Under the pieces are notes generated by a model, which saw nothing but the letters and a program-made list of their open reading frames with translations, had not been told where the DNA came from and searched no databases. The position numbers were made by a program, and so were the translations under genes. Of a stretch of DNA of 5,516 bases, positions 1-5,040 are shown one piece after another. Each line of letters begins with the position of its first letter. The stretch's first letter is position 1. The stretch comes from Bacteroidota bacterium. GTDB taxonomy: Bacteria > Bacteroidota > Rhodothermia > Rhodothermales > UBA10348. Where the stretch lies: contig JAHEEH010000020.1 of NCBI GenBank assembly GCA_024640835.1, positions 1-5,516 of the forward strand, given 5' to 3'.

Positions 1-100
1 GGCGGGATGGCGGGTGATGGATGCACGGCAGGTGCGTCGGGTATCGGCCGGGCGGAGGACGGGCTGAAGCCCATGCTCGATTCCCACATCTCTTCACCAT

Positions 101-120
101 TCCTTCATAATATAGGATTA
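101..120. promoter_or_regulatory. AT-rich island with -10-like hexamers on both strands
   Basis: This is the most AT-rich 20 bp of the left end. On the plus strand CATAAT (106-111) resembles a -10 box. On the minus strand TATATT (114-109) and TATTAT (112-107) do. No good -35 hexamer sits at 16-18 bp on either strand, so the direction is not decided. A plus transcript from here would cross the inverted repeats at 123-190 and end near the hairpin at 283-318. A minus transcript would run off the left window edge, with possible ATG codons at 100 and 89. Inference only. Confidence 0.25.
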
Positions 121-151
121 AGGCCGGTCGCGAAGGCAGCCGATACCGCAT

Positions 152-190
152 GCACCGGCGGGCAATTCCCTCGCCGCCGGGAAACCGTGC
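152..190. repeat. GC-rich inverted repeat (hairpin candidate)
   Basis: CCGGCGG (155-161) is the exact reverse complement of CCGCCGG (174-180), leaving a 12-nt loop. GCA (152-154) can pair with TGC (188-190) outside it, across a 7-nt one-sided bulge. An overlapping alternative pairs GCCGGT (123-128) with ACCGGC (154-159), so the two structures are mutually exclusive. Such pairings also arise by chance in GC-rich DNA, so an RNA role is speculative. Confidence 0.3.
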
Positions 191-282
191 GACTCATACT
201 CGAACTCCCGTAGCGGGCCACAAGGGGATCGGCAGGGTATTGAGGGGTATCCCACCGGTTCCGGCTCCTCCGGGTGTCCAGA

Positions 283-325
283 CGGCGGAGTGTCCGATCC
301 TGTTCGGGCACTCCGCTGCTCGTTT
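283..325 (+). terminator. Strong 15-bp hairpin, likely terminator or RNA element
   Basis: The left arm CGGCGGAGTGTCCGA (283-297) and right arm TCGGGCACTCCGCTG (304-318) pair over 15 positions around a 6-nt loop (TCCTGT). Thirteen pairs are Watson-Crick and two are G-T wobbles (284/317 and 293/308). On the plus strand the stem is followed by CTCGTTT (319-325), a weak T-tract; on the minus strand no T-run follows. This fits a plus-direction intrinsic terminator with a degenerate tail, sitting just before the tentative DUF971 promoter. It could instead be an attenuator or part of a structured leader. The hairpin is seen directly; its role is inference. Confidence 0.5.
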
Positions 326-344
326 CACGCGGGCCTGCGGCGCG

Positions 345-373
345 TTGCGTCGGGAGCGGGTCGTTCGTAGGCT
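345..373 (+). promoter_or_regulatory. Possible sigma-70-type promoter for DUF971 gene
   Basis: TTGCGT (345-350) and TAGGCT (368-373) are separated by exactly 17 bp. They share TTG and TA...T with the canonical -35 and -10 boxes. Transcription would begin near 380, about 18 nt before the ATG at 398. The match is partial and no Shine-Dalgarno sequence is visible before that ATG. The first TAG of the -10 box is also the in-frame stop that bars any start codon further upstream. Confidence 0.3.
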
Positions 374-397
374 CCGGCGTCGTCCGATCCCCTGCCC

Positions 398-739
398 ATG
401 CCCGCCGAACCCTCTGCCCTCCCCCGCCGGCTCACCGTGGATACCGACGCCCAGACGCTTTCCATCGAATGGACGGACGGCCACCGAACGGACTTCCCCC
501 TCGATGGCCTGCGCCGCGCCTGCCCGTGCGCGGAATGCATGGGTGGCCACGAGCATATGGGGACGCTCCCCGATCCCGTGGTCTTCCGCCTGCCGGCGCT
601 GATGCGATGGGAGAAGGTCCGAGTGGATCCCGTGGGCTCGTACGCCGTCCGCATCCGGTGGGACGACGGCCACGATTCCGGGATCTACACGTGGAAGCGG
701 CTCCGGGCCACGTGTCCGTGCGACGCCTGCAGCAGCTGA
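398..739 (+). CDS. DUF971 / GBBH-like N-terminal domain zinc-binding protein
   Basis: This is a 113-residue protein that is essentially one DUF971 domain (gamma-butyrobetaine hydroxylase-like N-terminal domain). Visible hallmarks are a beta-rich start, LRRACPCAEC with Cys42, Cys44 and Cys47, and WDDGHDSGIYTWKRL with His92. In gamma-butyrobetaine hydroxylase the equivalent C-x-C-xx-C plus His bind a structural zinc, so this protein probably binds Zn as well. The domain is known alone and fused to Mrp/HCF101 P-loop proteins, which suggests a link to Fe-S cluster handling; its function here is unproven. A second CPCDAC (Cys106, 108, 111) lies at the extreme C-terminus. The ATG at 398 is the only plausible start: an in-frame TAG is at 368-370 and there is no ATG or GTG between. 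No clear ribosome binding site is seen. It converges on the phosphatase gene with 6 bp between stops. Confidence 0.85.
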   Translation: MPAEPSALPRRLTVDTDAQTLSIEWTDGHRTDFPLDGLRRACPCAECMGGHEHMGTLPDPVVFRLPALMRWEKVRVDPVGSYAVRIRWDDGHDSGIYTWKRLRATCPCDACSS

Positions 740-745
740 TCCGGT

Positions 746-2479
746 TCAGACCCCCTTCACGACCACCATCGTCAGGTCGTCCGAGAGCACGGCCGTGTCC
801 TCCGTGAAGTCCCTGACATCCTCCCGGACCGCGTTCAGGATGTGAGCCGCGTCGTCGTCAAGGTGCTGCCGAAGCAGCTTCTCCAGCCGCTCCTCACCAT
901 ACTCCTCTTCGTCCGGGCTCATGGCTTCGGTCACACCGTCGGTGAACAGGGCCAGCACGTCTCCCGGGTCGATCCGGGTCAGTCCCGACTCGTACGGCAT
1001 GCCCTTCATCACCCCCAGCAGGAGCCCGCCCTTCTCCAGGAGCTCCAGGGAGCCGTCGGGCCGGAGGAGCATGGGCGGATTGTGCCCGGCGTTCACGTAG
1101 CGGAACGTCCGGTCGCTCTGCGCGAAGATGCCGTGGAAGTAGGTGATGAACTTGTCGAAGCCGGTGTTCCGGCAGATGACCCGGTTGATGTTGGAGGTCG
1201 CATCCTCCAGCGAGAGGTCGATGGGGGTCAGGGAGTGCAGGGCGGCCTGGAGGTTCGACATGAGCAGCGAGGCCGGCATGCCCTTTCCCGTGACGTCGGC
1301 GATCGCAACCAGGAGTCGGTCGCCGTCCAGGGGCACCAAGTCGTAGTAATCGCCGGCCACGTGGCGGCTCGGAATCGCGAGCGCCGCGATGTCCAGGCCA
1401 GGGACCTTCGGGATCGACTGCGGCTGAAGCCCCTCCTGGATCGTCCGGGCGAGCCGCATCTCCTCCTCGAGTCGTTCCTTCTCCAGTTGCTGCTCGACCA
1501 GGTAGGCGTTCTGGAGGGATACGAAGGCCAGGTTGCCGAGGGCGGTGAGGAATTCCACCTCGTCCGGCTGATAGGGCTGGCCCGTCATCTTGGGGCCCAG
1601 GCACAGCACACCGCAGGTCGCTCCCTTCTGCCGTATGGGCAGCGCGATCTGGAGTCCGCGGGCCGCGAACGGCTTCCACTCGGGCGGCGTGTCCTCTTCC
1701 AGGAGGAAGAGCTCCCTGAGACCGCAAAGCCGCTTGAGCATGTCGCGATCGAGGGGCTCGTTCCCGATGCCCTTGGCCGTGACCACGCGGAAGGACTTGC
1801 CGTCGACCGAGTCGTCTCCCGGTCCCTCGTCGCCCAGGAGGAACAGGTGCTTGTTCACGAGCATCTGCCCCATGAGGGCGAACGTGAGCAGCTTCACGAG
1901 GCGATCCCGGTCGACCGTCGCGTTGAACTCCTGGGACAGGTCGAACAGCGTGTTCAGCTGCTGCACCTTGTTGTCCAGGTCCCGGTTCGCCAGCTTCAGC
2001 TCCTCCACCATGAGGGAGTTGTGCACCGCCGACGCCGACATGTTCACCAGGGAATGGATGAACTCCAGCTCGCGATTCTCGAACGGCTTGCCGGTGGCCT
2101 TGTCACCGAGCGCCACGAGACCGATCTCGCGATCCCCGTAGGCGACCGAGAGCGCGAGCGCCATGCCCCGTTCGCGCAGCGTTTCCGGTATGGCCTCACC
2201 GCGCATCATGTCGCCGACCAGGACGCCGGGGAGCTCGTGCTCCGAGCCGATGTCCAGATCCCGGATCCCCTTCACCGCCGCGGTCCGGTAGCGGCCGTGG
2301 ATCGGATCATACAGGAAGGCGGCGCCGCGCATCACGAGGAGCTTGCTCATCCCGGTGAGGAGCAGGCTGTTCAGCACGAACTCGAGATCGAGGCTCGCAC
2401 TCAGGATGCGGCTGGTCTCGTAGAGCGCACGGACATCGAACCGGTCCGTCCGGTCGGTGTGGAGATCGGGCTCGGGCAT
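746..2479 (-). CDS. GAF-GAF-SpoIIE (PP2C-family) serine phosphatase
   Basis: This is a predicted 577-residue cytoplasmic signalling phosphatase of the RsbU/SpoIIE type, which dephosphorylates Ser/Thr-phosphorylated proteins, classically STAS anti-sigma antagonists. Order of domains: GAF 1 at about 16-155, a short helical linker (about 156-176), GAF 2 at about 177-325, a charged coiled-coil linker (about 326-348) ending in the usual ARTIQEGLQP helix, then the catalytic domain at about 360-577. Catalytic motifs visible are AGDYYD (375-380), ADVTGKG (394-400), NAGHN (463-467), TDGVTEA (513-519) and SDDLT (566-570). The metal-binding acidic positions (Asp377/380, 395, 514, 567/568) are therefore kept. 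There is no transmembrane segment or signal peptide. The ATG at 2479 was chosen because it follows the upstream stop by 25 bp and gives a normal N-terminus. In-frame ATGs at 2512 and 2569 lie inside the upstream gene and add only unstructured residues. No clear Shine-Dalgarno supports any of the three. It is last in the three-gene operon. The GAF ligand and protein substrate are unknown, and no STAS or anti-sigma gene is adjacent. Confidence 0.92.
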   Translation of the reverse strand: MPEPDLHTDRTDRFDVRALYETSRILSASLDLEFVLNSLLLTGMSKLLVMRGAAFLYDPIHGRYRTAAVKGIRDLDIGSEHELPGVLVGDMMRGEAIPETLRERGMALALSVAYGDREIGLVALGDKATGKPFENRELEFIHSLVNMSASAVHNSLMVEELKLANRDLDNKVQQLNTLFDLSQEFNATVDRDRLVKLLTFALMGQMLVNKHLFLLGDEGPGDDSVDGKSFRVVTAKGIGNEPLDRDMLKRLCGLRELFLLEEDTPPEWKPFAARGLQIALPIRQKGATCGVLCLGPKMTGQPYQPDEVEFLTALGNLAFVSLQNAYLVEQQLEKERLEEEMRLARTIQEGLQPQSIPKVPGLDIAALAIPSRHVAGDYYDLVPLDGDRLLVAIADVTGKGMPASLLMSNLQAALHSLTPIDLSLEDATSNINRVICRNTGFDKFITYFHGIFAQSDRTFRYVNAGHNPPMLLRPDGSLELLEKGGLLLGVMKGMPYESGLTRIDPGDVLALFTDGVTEAMSPDEEEYGEERLEKLLRQHLDDDAAHILNAVREDVRDFTEDTAVLSDDLTMVVVKGV

Positions 2480-2504
2480 GGATGATCGGTTGGGGGATCC
2501 CAAT

Positions 2505-2996
2505 CTACGCATCAAGATGCACCACGTCCGCCTGCCGGGCCGCGCCGGCGGAAACGTGGAGCACGACACAGGTCTTCACCTGGTGGAATCCCTGCCTCCC
2601 GCAGGCTCCCGGGTTCAGGAAGAGCATGCCCGAAAGGCTCTTTACGCGTTCTATCCGCAGGATGTGGCTGTGTCCGCAGACGAGAACGTCCGGAGGATCC
2701 CGTCGGAGGTCCGGGCCCAGCCCGGACTGCCATCGGTCGGGGTTTCCGGCGATGTGCGTCATCCGGAACCGCACGCCGTCCACTTCGAACCGGTCGTCCA
2801 CGGGCAGGCGGCGCATGAGGAAGGGGCCGTCGACGTTGCCCAGTACCGCCCTCAGCGGCGCGATGGCCTCCAGGCGATCGAGAATGTCCGGGTCTCCCAC
2901 GTCGCCGGCGTGCAGGATCAGGTCGCAGCCGCCGAGCGCTTCCGGAAGTCCCGGGTGGAACCACCCGTGCGTGTCCGACAGGATACCGATACGCAC
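2505..2996 (-). CDS. YfcE/MJ0936-type metallophosphoesterase
   Basis: This is a 163-residue calcineurin-like phosphoesterase of the small YfcE/MJ0936 (YjbB-like) family, enzymes that use two metal ions to hydrolyse phosphodiesters. All metal-ligand motifs are readable: SDTHG (Asp8, His10), HAGD (Asp32), GNVDG (Asn54), MTH (His81) and GHSH (His109, His111), followed by the family signature NPGACG (128-133). The length is typical and the domain is complete. The start is a GTG at 2996-2994 giving MRIGILSDTHG, where the family begins. It lies only 4 bp after the stop of the UPF0173 gene, so it is probably translationally coupled. No strong Shine-Dalgarno is visible. It is the middle gene of a minus-strand operon, with the phosphatase gene following after 25 bp. 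The physiological substrate cannot be read from sequence. Confidence 0.9.
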   Translation of the reverse strand: MRIGILSDTHGWFHPGLPEALGGCDLILHAGDVGDPDILDRLEAIAPLRAVLGNVDGPFLMRRLPVDDRFEVDGVRFRMTHIAGNPDRWQSGLGPDLRRDPPDVLVCGHSHILRIERVKSLSGMLFLNPGACGRQGFHQVKTCVVLHVSAGAARQADVVHLDA

Positions 2997-3000
2997 GCGC

Positions 3001-3696
3001 TCAGTCCGTCTCGACGGCCATCGACTCGCCGGGCTTCAGCACGCGGGCCACGAATCCCGTGTCATGGACCAGCTTCGCCCAGGCCTCGACGTCGATCCGG
3101 ATCGGCGGGAACGTGTTGAAGTGGGTCGGTACCGCCACGGCCGGGTCCAGCATCCGGATGGCCCGCAGGGACGCCCGCGGTCCCATCGTGAAGGTGTCTC
3201 CCACCGGAAGCAGCGCGACCGAGACGTCCAGCTCCTCTCCGATCCAGGCCATTTCGGCGAAGGGCGACGTGTCGCCCGCCACGTAGACGCACCGGGCGCC
3301 CGACTCCACCAGGTACCCGCACGGGTTTCCCCCGTAGGTCCCGTCCGGAAAGGACGAAGAATGGCGCGCGTACGTCTGGGTGATGCGCCCCCACGGGAAT
3401 TCTGCCGCCCCCCCGGTATTCATCGCCAGCACGTTCTCGTGGCCGTGCTTCTTCCTGAGGTATTCTGTGATTTCGAAGTTGGCCACCACCAGCGCGCCCG
3501 TGCGCCTGGCAATGGCCGGCGTATCGCCCCAGTGGTCTCCGTGCGCGTGCGTGATGAGGATGACGTCGGGCGTGAGATCGGCCGCCGAGACGACCGGCTC
3601 GGCGAGCGGATTGCCCGTGATGAACGGATCGACGAGGATCGTCGTGTCCTCCGTCCGGATCTGGAGGGCGGAATGACCGAAAAACGTGATCTTCAT
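3001..3696 (-). CDS. UPF0173 family metal-dependent hydrolase (metallo-beta-lactamase fold)
   Basis: This is a 231-residue member of the UPF0173 (YtkL-like) metal-dependent hydrolases. Visible features are FGHSA at the N-terminus (His8), LVDPF (Asp23), THAHGDH (His50, His52, Asp54, His55), ARHSS (His112), AGDT (Asp142) and PTHFNTFP (His192). Together these form the expected two-metal site of the metallo-beta-lactamase fold. The substrate of this family is not established. The ATG at 3696 is preferred: it gives MKITFFGHSAL, the normal family start, with a weak GGGAC about 13 nt upstream. The longer in-frame ATG at 3786 adds 30 hydrophilic residues unlike the family and falls inside the predicted -10 box. 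The protein is complete and cytoplasmic. It is the first gene of the minus-strand operon and is followed after 4 bp by the metallophosphoesterase gene. Confidence 0.92.
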   Translation of the reverse strand: MKITFFGHSALQIRTEDTTILVDPFITGNPLAEPVVSAADLTPDVILITHAHGDHWGDTPAIARRTGALVVANFEITEYLRKKHGHENVLAMNTGGAAEFPWGRITQTYARHSSSFPDGTYGGNPCGYLVESGARCVYVAGDTSPFAEMAWIGEELDVSVALLPVGDTFTMGPRASLRAIRMLDPAVAVPTHFNTFPPIRIDVEAWAKLVHDTGFVARVLKPGESMAVETD

Positions 3697-3784
3697 GAGA
3701 GTCTGTCCCGACCGCACGGTCCTCGGCGTCGAGCGGAATCGATCGTCCTGCCGCGACCGGTCGGCCGCTGGTTGGTCCGCGTTC

Positions 3785-3790
3785 ATTATA
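3785..3790 (-). promoter_or_regulatory. Perfect TATAAT -10 box for minus-strand operon
   Basis: Read on the minus strand, 3790-3785 is an exact TATAAT in very GC-rich DNA. It lies about 90 bp upstream of the UPF0173 start codon at 3696, so a transcript would begin near 3778 and carry a leader of about 80 nt. No convincing -35 hexamer lies 16-18 bp upstream (the sequence there is around AGGTAC) and there is no extended -10 TG. Activity may therefore need an activator, or the match may be fortuitous. Confidence 0.4.
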
Positions 3791-3797
3791 CGCGTCA

Positions 3798-3833
3798 GCG
3801 GGTATCGGTACCTGCACGCCCGGGGGCGGGTAC
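3798..3833. repeat. Direct repeat GCGGGTA and overlapping hairpin in divergent intergenic region
   Basis: GCGGGTA occurs at 3798-3804 and again at 3826-3832, with start points 28 bp apart. The second copy also overlaps an inverted repeat. GTACC (3808-3812) pairs with GGTAC (3829-3833), and CGCC (3817-3820) pairs with GGCG (3825-3828), leaving a 4-nt bulge on the left arm. The element sits between the divergent UPF0173 operon and the phosphofructokinase gene, just upstream of the TATAAT on the minus strand, where an operator or activator site would be expected. A regulatory role is inference. Confidence 0.3.
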
Positions 3834-3893
3834 GGACCCTCCGCCCTCAACACGCGTTTTCGGGGCACCTCGGGCAAACACGGCTGGTACTCC

Positions 3894-5021
3894 ATGGACA
3901 GGCGATTACGGGTGGGCCTTCTGACCGGTGGCGGTGACGCGCCGGGACTGAACGCGGTCATACGCGCCGTGACCAAGAGCCTGATCCTGGGCCACGACGC
4001 CGAGGTGATCGGTTTCGAGGACGGGTTTCTCGGGCTCATCGCGCAGCGGATCAGACCGCTGTCGTACGGCGACGTGAGCGGCATCCTGACCCGAGGCGGC
4101 ACCATCCTGGGCACCAACAACAAGGCCAACCCCTTCCGCTACTACAAGCGGGGGGGAGCCGACGTGTCGTCCCAGGTCATCGCATATGCCCGGCAACTGG
4201 GGCTCGACGGAGTGATCGCCATCGGGGGCGACGGCACGATGTCCATCGCCAACCGCCTGGACGAGATGGGGCTTCCGATGGTCGGCGTCCCCAAGACCAT
4301 CGACAATGACCTGGTCGCAACGGACCGCACGTTCGGCTTCGACACGGCCGTCTCGATCGTGACGGAGGCCATCGACCGCCTTCACACCACGGCCCAGAGC
4401 CACCAGCGGGTCATGATCGTCGAGACCATGGGGCGGTATGCCGGCTGGATCGCGCTGCATGCAGGCGTGGCCGGCGGCGCCGACCTCATCCTCATTCCGG
4501 AATTCGAATACTCGCTCGACGAGGTGGCCCGGGTGGTCCGGGACCGGGAGAGCTTCGGGCGCTCCTTCACCATCATCGTCATCGCCGAGGGTGCCCGCAT
4601 GGCGGGCGGCGAGATGGCCGTGCGGAAGACCCTCGACGACAGCCCCGATCCGCTGCGGCTCGGCGGAATCGGGTACGTGCTGCAGGCCGAGCTCGAAGCC
4701 CGGATCAAGAGCGAGGTCCGGACCACCATCCTGGGTCACGTCCAGCGCGGGGGCACGCCCACGGCATACGACCGGAACCTGGCCACCTCGTTCGGGGCCA
4801 TGGCGGCCGACCTGGTGGCCGCGCGCGAGTTCGGCCGGATGGTGGCGGTCCAGGACGGCCGCTTCACGTCCGTACCCCTCGCCGAGGTCGCGGACCGCGT
4901 GCGCAAGGTGCCGATGGACGCCCCACTGGTCCGCGCCGCACTGGCGGTAGGCACGTCGTTCGGCGTGCCCGAGCTGGCCGCGAGCCTCGACGGGGCGAGG
5001 GGCGAGGGCGCGGTGGTCTAG
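3894..5021 (+). CDS. 6-phosphofructokinase, mixed-substrate group, predicted ATP-dependent
   Basis: This is a complete 375-residue phosphofructokinase that phosphorylates fructose 6-phosphate to fructose 1,6-bisphosphate, the committed glycolytic step. Motifs in order: LLTGGGDAPGLNAVIRA (9-25), TRGGTILGT (66-74), IGGDGT (110-115), PKTIDND (133-139) with the presumed catalytic base Asp137, Arg172, ETMGRYAGW (177-185), AEGA near residue 230, and LGHVQRGGTPTAYDR as the substrate-binding C-terminal signature. By E. coli PfkA numbering, Gly114 is position 104 and Lys134 is position 124. Gly at 104 favours ATP, Asp at 104 favours pyrophosphate, and Lys at 124 is usual for pyrophosphate enzymes and for the mixed-substrate (group III) clade. 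ATP use is therefore likely but not certain. The ATG at 3894 places the Gly-rich loop at the normal position; the Shine-Dalgarno is weak. It is divergent from the UPF0173 operon, and its TAG stop overlaps the stop of the convergent membrane-protein gene. Confidence 0.95.
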   Translation: MDRRLRVGLLTGGGDAPGLNAVIRAVTKSLILGHDAEVIGFEDGFLGLIAQRIRPLSYGDVSGILTRGGTILGTNNKANPFRYYKRGGADVSSQVIAYARQLGLDGVIAIGGDGTMSIANRLDEMGLPMVGVPKTIDNDLVATDRTFGFDTAVSIVTEAIDRLHTTAQSHQRVMIVETMGRYAGWIALHAGVAGGADLILIPEFEYSLDEVARVVRDRESFGRSFTIIVIAEGARMAGGEMAVRKTLDDSPDPLRLGGIGYVLQAELEARIKSEVRTTILGHVQRGGTPTAYDRNLATSFGAMAADLVAAREFGRMVAVQDGRFTSVPLAEVADRVRKVPMDAPLVRAALAVGTSFGVPELAASLDGARGEGAVV

Positions 5022-5040
5022 GGGACCTCGTCGTAGGTCC
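5018..5040. terminator. Overlapping stops plus small hairpin between convergent genes
   Basis: CTAG at 5018-5021 supplies TAG to both convergent genes. Two bases on, GGACCT (5023-5028) and AGGTCC (5035-5040) form a perfect 6-bp inverted repeat with a 6-nt loop. No T-run follows on either strand, so it is at best a weak bidirectional terminator. It also codes for the last residues of the membrane protein, so the symmetry may be coincidental. Confidence 0.3.

Larger units (their letters stand above)
1..397. other. Gene-free stretch with structured DNA upstream of DUF971 gene
   Basis: I can support no complete gene here. One plus-strand frame is open from the window edge to a TGA at 65-67 (last residues about GWRVMDARQVRRVSAGRRTG) and could be the tail of an upstream gene. 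The other plus frame through this stretch and two minus frames are also open near the edge, so the reading frame is undecided. The stretch holds a conspicuous AT-rich island at 101-120 in otherwise very GC-rich DNA. It also holds inverted repeats at 123-159, 152-190 and 207-217, a strong hairpin at 283-318, and a possible promoter at 345-373. Apparent ORFs crossing 150-602 and 194-673 run into the DUF971 gene in other frames and resemble no protein family. Confidence 0.6.

Noticed and set aside
61..72. Small palindrome GGGCTGAAGCCC overlapping the TGA at 65-67
   Set aside because: Only four or five pairs with no T-tract, and the upstream reading frame is itself doubtful.
60..100. tRNA-like string CTCGATTCCC followed by CACCA-like bases
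   Set aside because: The would-be T-stem arms (71-75 and 83-87) do not pair, and no matching acceptor or anticodon arms were found.
150..673. Open frames 150-602 (+) and 194-673 (-) in the left region
   Set aside because: Both overlap the DUF971 gene in other frames, are Pro/Arg-rich, and span the strong hairpin. Neither shows a family motif or ribosome binding site.
759..780. 6-bp inverted repeat ACGACC / GGTCGT at the 3' end of the phosphatase gene
   Set aside because: It lies inside the codons for the conserved SDDLTMVVV segment and has no T-run on either side. More likely a coding coincidence than a terminator.
842..2485. 547-codon open frame on the plus strand opposite the SpoIIE phosphatase gene
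   Set aside because: It is fully antisense to a clearly conserved gene, reads as arginine/histidine/glutamine-rich low-quality sequence, and matches no family I know. Long antisense frames are expected in GC-rich DNA.
2482..3924. 480-codon plus-strand frame across the two hydrolase genes
   Set aside because: It lies antisense to two genes with intact catalytic motifs and crosses the intergenic region between them. The composition is that of a shadow frame.
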